Source: Amphiura filiformis
Taxonomy: Eukaryota; Echinodermata; Ophiuroidea; Amphilepidida; Amphiuridae
Direction: 5' to 3'
DNA: 64,000 nucleotides
Assembly: GCF_039555335.1 (NCBI RefSeq)
Contig: NC_092628.1
Span: 100,211,893 to 100,275,892 of the forward strand
The translations under genes were made by a program, and so were the position numbers. The notes below the pieces were generated by a model. It saw nothing but the letters and a program-made list of their open reading frames with translations, ran no database searches and was not told the origin of the DNA. This document shows, in pieces, positions 21,320 to 31,885 of the stretch (positions are counted from its first letter, which is position 1; every line of letters begins with the position of its first letter).

Positions 21320-21640
21320 AGCACGGTAGCCTAATTGTTAGGGCGCGAGCTTCATAATCGAAAGGTTGCGGGTTTGAGCCCCACTACAGCCAGTGTGTTG
21401 CGTCCTTGGGCAAGATAAGCTTAATTCCCAATTGCGTCACTCCACCCAGGTGTAAAATGGGGAGCTGCTGGGTAATCACAATCTAAGTCGCTGTGAGTAT
21501 ATGCGCATCAGTTGCGGACTTGGTGGTGAAGCGGATATGATTCTGATATATCCTAATGGCAGCGGATAATTGTTGAAGTGTGCTGAACTAGGTCATGCTT
21601 AGATGAAGCGCACGTTAAATCACCGACATTATTTTTCATT
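21320..21640 (+). mobile_element. tRNA-derived SINE
   Basis: It has a box A-like TAGCCTAATTGTTAGGGCG and a box B-like GGTTGCGGGTTTGAGCCCC about 30 bp downstream. A body follows with GCGTCCTTGGGCAAGATAAG and CACTCCACCCAGGTGTAAAA, a core text seen in many animal SINEs. The tail is AT-rich. It lies between the two minus-strand gene fragments. Confidence 0.8.
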
Positions 21641-21800
21641 TTTGTTATTTTAAGTAGCCCCTTAATAGCATGTGATTTAATAAAGATGATGGAAAATAAA
21701 TAAATTGCATTCAATATCATGTATTTTATAACCATTAAAAATTTTAAATTTAACGTTTAGATTGAAATTAATTACCAATAATTGTTGTAATACAGTAGTA

Positions 21801-22006
21801 TTAACAATCTTGATTGTCGAATTGCACATTGGCGTAATATGACGGTGCCGCTGACACCGGGCTGCTAGCCATCAAAGTAAACCCATAATCATTCAAACAC
21901 GCATCAATTTCAGCAGGAGTATACTCGTATAGATAAGGAACGTCGTGGTATGTACAATCCATACAAGGACCATTCGTTGGTCCCGGATAATTCTCACAAG
22001 GGTTAT
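21801..22006 (-). CDS. Cys-rich terminal exon, unknown secreted-type protein
   Basis: The acceptor TTTTCTTTCTACAG precedes a phase-1 frame of 67 codons plus a split Asp, ending TAA at 21801-21803. The product begins NPCENYPGPTNGPCMDCTYH, then has PAEIDACLNDYGFTL, and ends FDNQDC. Five cysteines, no membrane segment and Pro/Tyr/Asn-rich loops suggest an extracellular domain. The family is not recognised. It enters in the same phase as the exon at 20981 on the same strand, so it could be an alternative last exon of the Calx-beta gene or the end of a separate gene upstream of it. No preceding exon was found. Confidence 0.6.
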
Positions 22007-22033
22007 CTGTAGAAAGAAAAGAACCACCAGCTT

Positions 22034-22800
22034 TAAGTCGTGTGTACATGTTCGGACATAAGTGACTTATAACCAATAATAAGTCACTATTACCGGTAAT
22101 AAGTCACTAATTAGAAATAAGTCACTTCGTCGTCCGTATTCCATAGTGGCGTATAGTGCCGCTCCGCGTACGCCCCACTTACCCGGTGAAAATCGGGTTT
22201 GAAGAAATGCCAATTTAAAATCGAGTTGTGTAAATCAGACATTCATTATATTTTGTAAATGATGTGAAATTTCTGTAGTAAACTAAATAGATTTTATTGT
22301 TATATATTTTTCAAAAGAAATAAATACATACTATTGCTGGCAAACTGACATTAAAACTATACGTCACTATGGAAAACGAACAAAACGCAATACCCTAACC
22401 TTACGTTAACCGTACGCCACCTCGGTCGCCGTGTAATCCCTATGGCGTTACTTTTCGTCATTCGTATTCCATAGTGGCGTATAGGTCCGATACGCGTACG
22501 CCACTATGACATACGATGTTTTTCATTTTGCCGATATTTCATAATTATAAAATGTGTATAAAAAGTGGCGTATGGTCGATACGCCACTATGGAATACAAC
22601 AAATGTCACTTTGTAACTATACGCCACATTTAATTAATTAATTACTAATTAATTAGCTAATTATGACTGATGAGACTTAGAAAAAATGAAAGAGAACATC
22701 ATTAAAATCATATGTGCCAATTTTCAAAAAAATTACCAAAAATCACTATACGCCACTATGGAATACAGCCGACGACTTATGAACATGTGAACACGACTTT
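22034..22800. mobile_element. Nested inverted-repeat element with TACGCCACTATGG units
   Basis: The outer ends TAAGTCGTGTGTACATGTTC and GAACATGTGAACACGACTTT are mirrored. Inside, 22128-22776 has its own TIR: CGTCGTCCGTATTCCATAGT followed by GGCGTATAGTG, mirrored at the right by CACTATACGCC and ACTATGGAATACAGCCGACG. Extra internal copies of GTATTCCATAGTGGCGTATA or its complement occur at about 22465, 22500, 22565 and 22585. Short TAAGTCAC repeats fill 22065-22125. Non-coding. Confidence 0.8.
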
Positions 22801-22914
22801 AGTTTATTAAACAAATTAAATCATTTCATTGGTTGTTCTTTTCAAGTAAGTGGTACCTTTACTCAAGAGTATAAGTGACTACAATAAAGTCATGTGTAAG
22901 CGCACCACTTCATA

Positions 22915-22965
22915 CCGGGGTTTCATAGTCCAGCGGTCTAACCGTTCGGCTACTCATCCATTTAC
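22915..22965 (-). repeat. tRNA-like fragment (SINE head)
   Basis: On the minus strand it reads GTAGCCGAACGGTTAGACCG then CTGGACTATGAAACCCC, like the D-arm and anticodon arm of a tRNA. No box B follows, so it is a truncated SINE head or tRNA relic. Confidence 0.5.
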
Positions 22966-23331
22966 GTCTTTATCTCAAAGCGGATGCAATAAGGTGATTA
23001 CAATCGCGTCCGCATAATAGCTCTAGAATAAACAAGCTTGTCAGCATGGAATTTAGGACGTACTTGTGGCGCAAAACCCTGGTTTTTGCAATAGTAGCTT
23101 CAATTTGGAGTGAAAATTAAATGGGATAGTGAGTGGCAGAAAATAATAGTTATATGTCCAAATTAATGTTGCACGATCAACATGTCGATAACACAACAAA
23201 ACAAAACCGTTTTTGTCATGCAAGATTCTCCAAAATGTTACCCGAAAACGGGCTTCTAAAATTTAATCGGGACCGCATTATTTTGGTTCTGATAAATGAA
23301 GACATTGTTTCTTTGATCGGTTTACAGCACG
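22966..23331. other. Non-genic stretch
   Basis: Nothing supportable. Ends at the TIR of the next element. Confidence 0.45.
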
Positions 23332-24315
23332 ATTCGCCGTAGAAGTGTCGTAATTAATCGGATTAACTACCATAGCAATAGATGAATACAATTTTGAATA
23401 TATCGCCCTGCATTACAACGTTCAAGCGGTACCTATGCATTGAACTATAGATGTCAATGAAAGGCTGATCACTCGCACCTGTATAAGATTGAATCTTTGA
23501 AAAGAGCGGTATTGTGTTCAATCTCATCTACTATTTCCATGGTTTAATCTATGTTTCCTGATATAGACAAATCCAAATCCACGCACGCATTCCTACACCT
23601 AACTAGCATCCTTTAGTTGGGTACCCGTCGACTACAATGCACCCAAAATGTAAAATGATTCGGCCTTGGCGGAAATTTTAAACTGCATTCCATCACCCGT
23701 TTTACACCTTCCGCGAAAACACAGGTAGACAAAAGAATGATTAAAGTTTACAACACAATAGGCCATACAGTTCCCTTCTGCAAAAAAACACAGCTTCTGC
23801 ATGGTCTATTCGCTGTTGAAGTGACATAATAATCGGATTAACTACACGCGGTATCTATGCATTGAACCATATCATTCTGATCACTCGCACCTGTACGATA
23901 TTGTTTTCACTCCAATGCATGAATGGATGTGACGTGGCCCCGACCGAGAGAATAGAAACACTACAAATGGATGTACTTGCGAACAAAAGGACTATGTATG
24001 AATAGAGGCGACGGGATTACCTGCGGAATTATCTCTATTGTATTATTCTATTAACCCTCCTCGTCCTTGCATCTTTTCTAGGTGTTAGGCGGCTTTTATT
24101 TGCACAATTGGGCGCTCAAAACACCAGGTTGGTGCTAGCGGGTAACCAAAGATGGCCGACCAAATCCTGACCATGACTTGGCTCGTTGGATTCGTCTATA
24201 GGCTACACAGGTGATTAGTGCAATCTGCTTGTAGTGCAGGGCGGTCTATTCAAAAAGTGTATACATCTGTTGCTATGGTAGTTAATCCGATTATCACGTC
24301 ACTTCTACGGCGAAT
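23332..24315. mobile_element. DNA-transposon-like element with ~85-bp TIRs (outer)
   Basis: The left end ATTCGCCGTAGAAGTG, then AATCGGATTAACTACCATAG, is mirrored at 24230-24315 (CTATGGTAGTTAATCCGATT then CACTTCTACGGCGAAT). The arms stay alignable for about 85 bp, to GCCCTGC/GCAGGGC. Additional partial copies of the end (ATCGGATTAACTACACGCGG at about 23835) lie inside. No transposase frame is visible. Confidence 0.85.
23562..24200. mobile_element. MITE family B, long reverse copy nested inside
   Basis: It begins ATATAGACAAATCCAAATCC and ends TTGGATTCGTCTATAG. It contains the reverse complement of the 9811 element: ACGCATTCCTACACCTAACT, CATTCCATCACCCG, and near the right end GATGGCCGACCAAATCCTGA. 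It is longer than copy 1 because of extra internal sequence, itself carrying a piece of the outer element's end. Confidence 0.8.
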
Positions 24316-24479
24316 ACAAAAAAGGAGTAAACCATCACTGGCATGTTTTTTAGGGGAACACATTTGAAAAAAAAAGAACAACATGATGATTTTTTAATCT
24401 CTTGAACATGGGGCGTAAAAAGGATGTACGTAAACGAAGATTCTAACAATTATGTATAAGCATGCACAAATAAAGGTGA

Positions 24480-25540
24480 CCAAAGAAAGGTGACCTCTCT
24501 CTCATGACAAACTACCGTGGTATTTCGCTTATGTCCATTGCCGCAAAAGTGTACAACAAGATCCTTCTGAACAGGATCCGACCCAACATTGATCCTTTAC
24601 TGAGAAGCAACCAGGCTGGCTTTAGATCGGGTCGCAGCTGTGCTCAGCAAATACACATTTTGAGGAGGATCATGGAAGGCTTCAAGGAGTATCAACTTCC
24701 CTTAACCGTCACTTTTGTGGACTTCAAAAAAGCCTTCGACTCCATCAACAGGTCCGTCATGTTTTCAGTGCTGCGGCATCATGGAATACCAAAGGTTGTG
24801 GTCAATGCCATCCAGGTGCTCTACAAAGACTCCAATAGTGTCGTTATGGTAGATGGCAGTATCTCAGAGCCTTTCCAAGTAACAACTGGAGTGCTTCAGG
24901 GTGATGTGTTGGCACCATTCCTGTTCATTATCCTGGTAGACTACCTTCTGATGAAATCAACTTCTGGAATTGACGCTGGAATTGTTACCTACCCACGTCG
25001 GTCAAGCAGGTATCCTGCCAAGATGCTGAATGACCTGGATTTTGCTGATGATATTGCCCTGCTGGAATCTTCCATAGACCGGGCCCAATACTAGGACTGC
25101 AACTGCAGCAGCAGATCTAGGCCTTGTCATCAGCGCACCTAAGACAGAATATATGACTGCAAACTGTAACGCCCAACCAGCACTTGAAGTCTATGGTAGT
25201 ACCATCAACCATGTCTCAGACTTCAAGTATTTGGGTTCCAAGATGGGCTCTAGTGTTGGAAACCTAAAAAGAAGAAAAGCACTAGCCTGGGCAGCTTTCT
25301 GGAAACTGAAACGCCTTTGGAGAAGCCCATCCCTGCCAATCGAAAATCAAGCTGTTTCAGACAACGTGTGTTACTGTCTTTCTGTACGGGTGTGAGTCAT
25401 GGGTAATTACCAAGGACATGGAAAACAAGATCTTGCTACAGAGTCATGTTAAGCATCAAGCGTGTGGATCGGATTCCAAATGAAATCATCTACAACCTGA
25501 CCAACACCACTCCACTGGTTGCCAGAGTCAAGATTCACAG
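24480..25540 (+). pseudogene. LINE reverse transcriptase relic, frameshifted
   Basis: The first frame (24504-25094) carries reverse transcriptase motifs in order: NYRGISLMSIAAKVYNKILL, QAGFRSGRSCAQQI, FVDFKKAFDSI (motif A), GVLQGDVLAPFLFI and the catalytic FADD box near codon 181. After a stop, a second frame (25153-25395) continues with VSDFKYLGSKMGS. A third has YGCESWVITKDMENKI, and a fourth (from 25446) MLSIKRVDRIPNEIIYNLTN. Several frameshifts and a missing endonuclease and C-terminus show it is dead. The tail motifs resemble RTE-related LINEs often found in marine invertebrates, but the clade is not certain. Confidence 0.9.
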
Positions 25541-25842
25541 TTTAGATTCTATATTATACGAATTTTATCGGTTTCTTTTAGTAAACTTAAATTTACGAAT
25601 TATGAAGTTGTTTTTACCTGATCCTGCAGTGATATGAGCATACAAACAAATGGTACATACAAACAAGAGGGAATATGTGAAACCAAGCGCCATGTTGCAT
25701 TCGTCTTGCCCGACACCTGCAGCTTCAATAAATGCGTCTTTCTGTTGTTGAAATGAACTCACTGTGTGTTGGACCGTATCCCTGGATATACGTCTAGCCC
25801 TTTTCTATTCACTGATTATCCATTGTATTTCTTTTGTTCAAG

Positions 25843-26012
25843 GTTCGTTGCCCAGACCATTACCTAGAGTAATGGAGGTGGCTAGCTGCCTAGAGACCAT
25901 TATCAACACAATAGCTCAAGATAACGGTCTCGGGCAGCGAGCTGAACAACAGGAATACAAGGCCATTCTAGAAACACTATGGAAAGGATCACAACATACA
26001 TGTAGAATCTGA
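25843..26012 (+). CDS. Terminal coding exon, unknown protein
   Basis: A pyrimidine-rich acceptor (TTTCTTTTGTTCAAG) leads into a phase-1 frame of 55 residues with a TGA stop. The product starts SLPRPLPRVMEVASCLETII, continues NTIAQDNGLGQ, and has a probable helix AEQQEYKAILETLWKG before a Cys-containing end. It looks like real coding sequence: few low-complexity runs and mixed charge. No upstream exon was identified; the preceding kilobase is a LINE relic. Not recognised. Confidence 0.45.
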
Positions 26013-27799
26013 GTTAGTTTGGTAGACTTACGGAACAAATGCATCTACAGCTCGATTTATATGCAAATGTTATATGGCAAGAGAAAATTGTAAAGGGCTA
26101 CTGCAGTCCGTATAACAGTAATATTTTAGATAACACCACTGGTGCTCAATTAATAAACATGCAAATTAAAACTTAATTAGCATAACGAAGTAATAATTAT
26201 TCATAATTATCGTTGACTCAGTACATGTATGTGAACTTGCCATTAGGTTTTAGAAGGGAATCTGTCTTTATCCTTACCCAACCCAAAAACGCTCAACGGT
26301 CCATGCAAATTAGCTACTAGGCAAGAACCCCCGGGATACTACCAAGGGGGTGACACTAAATTCACGGTTGTTCTATTAGCAACGCAAAATCTATGAAAAA
26401 TTCAGCTGGTTTACTAGCTAGAAAGTGAGGCCAGTTATCGATCCGTTATAGCTCGTTATGAATAATTCATGTTCGACCCTTGGATCATGTTAATTGAGTT
26501 TGGCAAATAACAACGTTGTTAGTTTTGCGAACTTTGCCTGTTCAATGAGAGTATAGCGCGCCCCCAATACATCTGGGCACAAACCAGGCGAAAACGATCC
26601 AGTTTAATGAAATGGCGGACGGGTATTCCCATCAGGCACCAGTGATATGTTTTTTCAAAGAAAGTCTACTAATTTGATATGAAATGACATTTTGCAATAG
26701 CAAAGTCAAAATTAGGACTTGCTGTCAATAATATGAAGGAAATATGTGACAGAGGCAAGGTGGGAAATACAAGTAGTATTTAAGTTATAATAACCTTTGA
26801 TACCCGACCTGACCTTCCATCATGGCGCCATGATTCGTCTTATGTATTTCTATTATGCTCTCAAGTAAAATAAAATATCAATCTGCACTGAGCAGACAAT
26901 GTTACTTGGCTCCCAGCATGAATTATTGATTTTATACGGAGGTAAAGAAATGCACAGTGTATGTGCATGATGTGCAAGCATACTCCAAATATTTACGGTA
27001 AATCTGAATAGTGGTCACATGTTGACATATCATGTGTTCGGGAAATCACGTGGCAACATTTTAAGATTTCAGGCTTGTTTACCTGTTAATTGCCATTTGT
27101 ACTCTTTATTATTTATCTTTGTTAATTTAAAACATATATTTTAAATGCTGATAAATCGTGGTTGGCTGCCCATGATATCTGTTCAATTCAATGTTAGTAT
27201 GAATATAATTCTACCACGCAGAGGGGGTCACGCAGCAGAATTTCACATCACCTGACTTAGCTAGATTTCGAAGCTCTGCTCTTCAAATTCATGTAACTTT
27301 CAAAGTTTATACATTTAATATATTTAATATGATACTAATTTTTGTTATAACCAACTGGTACACGAAATATACTAGCTTATTACCTATACAGAAAGGTGAT
27401 TATCAGCCTCCACTCAGCAAATTGACATGCCCGGCATATGCAGCCATTCTCCGTCTGGATTACATGACTGTCGCCCTCAATACGTCTGGGCACAAATTTA
27501 AATAACAATACGCTATTTACATATCAATGCGGCCTCATGCTAATTAAAGCTGCCCCATCCAGGAGTTCATCTATGATACTACCCGACCAGGGGAGCTTTG
27601 CAACTACTCTGCGGTACTCATTACAAGTCAAGAGGCTGGGGGTGCAAAGCCTTACTGTGACCTACCCATAAAGGGGAGTACCAATGAACACTGCGTTAAT
27701 AGGTTTTTCAAATATGTGCTTAATCACATTTTTCTAAGATATAAATTTCATGGTGTTGAAACCGATCGTAGTCAATTTTTGCCATTTGCATTATTCATT
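26013..27799. other. Non-genic stretch
   Basis: No exon supported. The phrase CAATACATCTGGGCACAAA at about 26568 recurs as CAATACGTCTGGGCACAAA at about 27479, so parts are old dispersed repeat. Confidence 0.5.
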
Positions 27800-28410
27800 A
27801 ATCATTTGAATAACAATGGTCACACTTGGAGTACTGCTCTGTTGTCTGGAATCCGTACACCAAGAAGAGTATATCCAAAGTTGAAAACATCCAGCGTCAA
27901 GCTGCCCGCTTTGTCACCAATAATTACCGTCGGAGGGATAGTGTCACAGCTATGCTACGTGATCTCCAGTGGACCTCCCTTGAGAGCCGACGACAAGCCG
28001 CCAGCCTCACCTTGATGTACCGTATCCATCACCATCAGATTGCCATAAATCCAGACCATTACCTCACTCCTATGGTCCAGAGCAGTACCAGGTCCTATCA
28101 CCCTCTCAAGTACCAAGCCATTCAATCTCGCATCCAACTGTACAGATACTCATTTTTCCCACGCACCGTCAACTGGTGGAACAACCTCCCTGGAGATGTC
28201 CTCGCCCTGCCAACAGCTGAGGCCTTCAAGGGAGCAGTTGCAGCACACATTTAAAGGACCAGACTTTTTTACTTGCACCCTGTATAATACGCACCGCAAC
28301 TTTGGCACCGCACTAGAGCATTCTAAGTTATTTCCTTGGCTCTACATCCTCTGGAGGATTATGCTGAGTATCAACGTAGAAGTAGAAGTAGAAGTCACGG
28401 GGTGAATATA
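27800..28410 (+). pseudogene. 3' end of a CR1/Jockey-type LINE
   Basis: The frame from about 27826 to 28254 encodes the C-terminal region after the reverse transcriptase: YCSVVWNPYTKKSISKVENI, then QRQAARFVTNNYRRRDSVT, then the late motif NWWNNLPGDVLALPTAEAFK. It ends in TAA. The 3' UTR-like tail ends in GATTATGCTGAGTATCAACG plus a (TAGAAG)n stub. A 5'-truncated copy; the reverse transcriptase core is missing. Confidence 0.85.
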
Positions 28411-28629
28411 CTCCAGCGGATTAACTATGCAAGTGAATAAACTGTACCAAACCATTTCAAATACAGATAAATTTTTGTATTGATTTGATAATGCTGGCGT
28501 CTGAGGTGTTAGTGTTTTTAATTCAAGAAACTAAATTTTGGCATTAAATTTCTTTTTAAACTATTATATCTACATATTTTGATACAAACAATTTAATTTT
28601 GCTCGCCGTATATGTAAGATAAACGGTTC

Positions 28630-28733
28630 AAAACAGACCATTACCAGAAACGGGGTCTCAACCTCAAACCAACTAACATCTCACCAGTCATGAACAACAC
28701 GCCCATTATTTCTGATAATGGTCTGTTTCTCAC
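28630..28733. mobile_element. Small inverted-repeat element
   Basis: AACAGACCATTACCAGAAA on the left is mirrored by TTTCTGATAATGGTCTGTTT on the right, about 20-bp TIRs around a 65-bp core. Confidence 0.65.
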
Positions 28734-29061
28734 CCTTTATCTAATACTTAGACAACCTTCCTTGACAAAGTTTAGAGGTTCAGTAGTTGTGAACAATACA
28801 GGATTGCCAATCCAGTGTCAATCATCTGACCGTAAACCGGATCCCACGGATTTCATTTAAAAGCAAAAATATCACGAGTGTCGTCGATTATTGTACGAAA
28901 CTGCTTTTTCATTTCATATGGAATAGTTTGGCTCATTTTCAGTTAGAAAAGATGACCAGCCAAGCGCGGCACAGTGAGTGTGTACCATATGAATAATAAG
29001 CCTTCTTCGTGCACGCTTGCACGCACAGCGTAGTCCTTCGAGAAAGGACAATATCCACACC

Positions 29062-30548
29062 GGCCGACGGACTAAACGGTTCCAAAAAAATAAGTCCACC
29101 CCCTAAGAATTGTTGATATAATCCAAAAACGGCTTGATTAATTCTCTTGATTTAAAGTTTGGAACATAGGCTGATTTGTTATGCATCAAGTGAACGGAGT
29201 TTTGTTGTTATCTTTTATCATCTTCATTGAGAAATACAGCCATTTGTAAAATTTTCGGCCAAAAAAAGCTGCACTTTTCTACATAGGTTTTTTATGCATG
29301 ACTTTTGGTTTCAGACCTCTTTCACTTGAAGAAAATTAATCAAAATGGAATATTTCTATTTTTTTATTAAAATAACTTAAGTTATGATGTTCATGAATTA
29401 ATTTTTACACATTTCAAACATGTTTTATGGTTCAGTGAGTAATCATATAGCCATTTATGAAATTTTATTCATCAACAAAAGTTGCACTTTTCTAAATTGG
29501 CTTTTTGTATGCATTAAAATGCGTAAATGTAACAAGTTTTTCATTCTAATTAAATTTATTAGGAAGGAACAACTGTAACTTCAATAATAAATCTTGTGTT
29601 CATTGATTAATTTAATCAACTTAAGTTAAGATGTTCATGAATTAATTTTTACACATTTCAAACATGTTTTATGGTTCAGTGAGTAATCATATAGCCATTT
29701 ATGAAATTTTATTCATCAACAAAAGTTGCACTTTTCTAAATTGGCTTTTTGTATGCATTAAAATGCGTAAATTTAACAAGTTTTTCATTCTAATTAAATT
29801 TATTAGGAAGGAACAACTGTAACTTCAATGATAAATCTTGTGTTCATTGATTAATTTAATCAATGGAGCAACAGATTCCTGGTTAGATCTTTTATGCTGG
29901 ATCCGTATACACTTGTTTCATTGGTCATTCCTTGAATGGTTCAAAAAACATGTATATGGGTGGCCGTTATCAAGACTCGACTTGTTACAAGTGGGCAAGT
30001 GAGGGACAACACCACCTTAAAGGACTTTGCAGCAAATCCTGCAGCATGCGGGGAACCAGTTTGACCAACAGCAGAGAAGAACGATGCTTGGAAGCCATCT
30101 CACATGAAGGAAGGCCTATTCATTATTGAAAGACATTAATAAGCTGCAGCATTCATTTTAATTTATTCACTAAACCATAAAAACTGTTTTTGAATGTGTG
30201 ACACCTAAATCCAGAAAAACTTAAATTCAAATAAATTCCATTATGCTTCTTTTTGATTAAATTACTCACTTAAAGGGAAAAAATCGTCAAACACAAATTG
30301 AAGCATAAAAAGCCTATGTAGAAAATGCAATATTTTTTTGTCCGAAAATTTCATAAATGGCTGCATTTTGCAATGAAGATGATAAAAAAAAAATAGCAAC
30401 AAAAACCCACTGACTTGATGCATAACTAATCAGTCTATGTTCCAAACTTTAAAACAAGAGAATTGATCAAGCCGTTTTCGGATTATACTAAAATGTCTTA
30501 GGGGGGACTTACTTTTTTGGAACCGATTTATATCTAAGCCGGCTGACG
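29062..30548. mobile_element. 1.5-kb element with long TIRs, internal duplication and a unique core
   Basis: The left arm (CGGACTAAACGGTTCCAAAA then TAAGTCCACC, CAAAAACGGCTTGAT and TTTAAAGTTTGGAACATAGG) is mirrored at 30548-30270 (GGTTCCAAAAAAGTAAGTCC on the complement, and so on). TIR alignment extends about 250-280 bp. Inside is a 244-bp tandem duplication (29376-29866), then a G/C-richer core (29870-30135). In one frame the core reads RLVTSGQVRDNTTLKDFAAN then CGEPV-stop-PTAEKNDAWKPSHM, which looks like decayed coding sequence. Probably a non-autonomous derivative of a DNA transposon. Confidence 0.8.
29376..29866 (+). repeat. 244-bp tandem duplication within the long-TIR element
   Basis: The block from GTTATGATGTTCATGAATTA to TTGATTAATTTAATCAA is present twice with very few differences (GTTATG/GTTAAG, AATGTAAC/AATTTAAC, CAATAATA/CAATGATA). 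Confidence 0.95.
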
Positions 30549-31494
30549 AACTATACTACGTATATCTACGCCGTCACGCCTGAGGGCGTGATTTGTGGTG
30601 CTAGCTGTTGAGTCCTTCTGGAAGGACTAGCACAGCGTGCACAGGTATTGACTACTCAAGTGAAGTGGGCCCTGGTGGTTTTGTCCAGCTCGATACACAC
30701 CGACATCGCCTGGCTAATAATTACTTTGTCAGCAGAGATACTAAAATCAATACTCGGGATCGATATACGTGAATGTACTATGCACGAGTTTGATATGAGA
30801 CGAAAATCTTTGGATACCGGGATAGAAAATGATGAATACCTCCCGTTAATGATTTCGTATAAAGAAACCAGATATGGTTCCTTGCGCTTGAATATATATT
30901 TTGAACAGATATGATAGTCGTTAGCTTGCGTCTTGAAAAAGAAGCTTGCGTCTTGAGTCAAAAACTGACAATAATTCTGATTTATATGTGCCGAATTATA
31001 TAGCGCAGTGCATAGGCCAATCGTGGAGGTAGTCTAAAAGCATATGACCTATGGCGTACCATGCTCGACTCACACACAGCGAGGTCAGTCACCGGCCTAA
31101 TCGGGGATGACACTGTGCGATAGTAACTTTTAGCTCAAATTTATATCTACGAAAACCTGAAAATATGAATATTCATGTTCCGTCAGTGGAAAAAATAAAG
31201 AGCGACAGGCGACGTTAAACGGACGAGCTCCTCTGACTCATGCGACAATTTGGCTACTTTCCCATTGAAAACCCGTTAGAAAAACCCAAAATTTAGAATT
31301 TTAAATGAAAAATCGCGGGGTTTTCGTAGTCACAGAAATTTTTGAAGTAAGGTTTTTGTTTTCAATAGGCTTTTAACTTTCATATCCCGAGCGTGCGGGA
31401 GCATAAGTTTTTTTGCACCGTAAAGACGCACTGACCAAAGACAGAACAGCCGGTGGAAAATCAACAGTTGAATTACCGTGTATAAGAAGTGTTT
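30549..31494. other. Non-genic stretch
   Basis: Two overlapping opposite frames at 30650-30960 look like chance. A short protein-like frame at 30604-30760 has no good acceptor. No other feature. Confidence 0.4.
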
Positions 31495-31885
31495 AAACAG
31501 CGGTCAAGTTAGCTCAATCGATAAGGCGTTCGACTATGGTGCGAGAGGTTGCGGGTTCGAATCCTAGCGGTGCCTATTACGCTCTCGTGGAAAAATTGTT
31601 TTAGCTTGAAATTCCCTGGACAAGGAACCTACTGCTAATTGTCTCGTTGTAACCCGTGCTAAACTCGGGGAGCTGATCATGGTTGCGAAGGTTATTTGTA
31701 GGATGTATAGGGTGTGCGCTCTTGAAGCAGCAAAGTCCCTGAATTTTGTTAAATGGTGTATGGCATGATGTGGGGCCGTAGTGGTCAGCGACAGCCTGAA
31801 AAGTGTGCTGAGGCTTGTGGATCAACGTCTAGGCGTTGTGACTGTGCGTGGCGTTGTGACTGTGCGTAGCGCACTATAAATCATA
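31495..31885 (+). mobile_element. tRNA-derived SINE, second family
   Basis: Box A-like TTAGCTCAATCGATAAGGCG and an excellent box B, GGTTGCGGGTTCGAATCC, about 30 bp apart, form a tRNA-like head. The body contains AACTCGGGGAGCTGATCATG and GTAGTGGTCAGCGACAGCCT. A duplicated GGCGTTGTGACTGTGCG precedes GCGCACTATAAATC at the 3' end. The body differs from the SINE at 21320. Confidence 0.85.

Noticed and set aside
22915-22965. Functional tRNA gene
   Set aside because: Only a D-arm and anticodon-arm-like part; no T-arm or box B. Likewise the heads at 21320, 31495 and 59540 are parts of SINEs.
24504-25637. Intact host or LINE gene
   Set aside because: Several frameshifts and stops separate the reverse transcriptase blocks, so it is listed as a relic.
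30604-30760. Plus-strand frame reading DYSSEVGPGGFVQL and onward
   Set aside because: Protein-like text, but no acceptable splice acceptor or start, and overlapping frames on both strands are also open.
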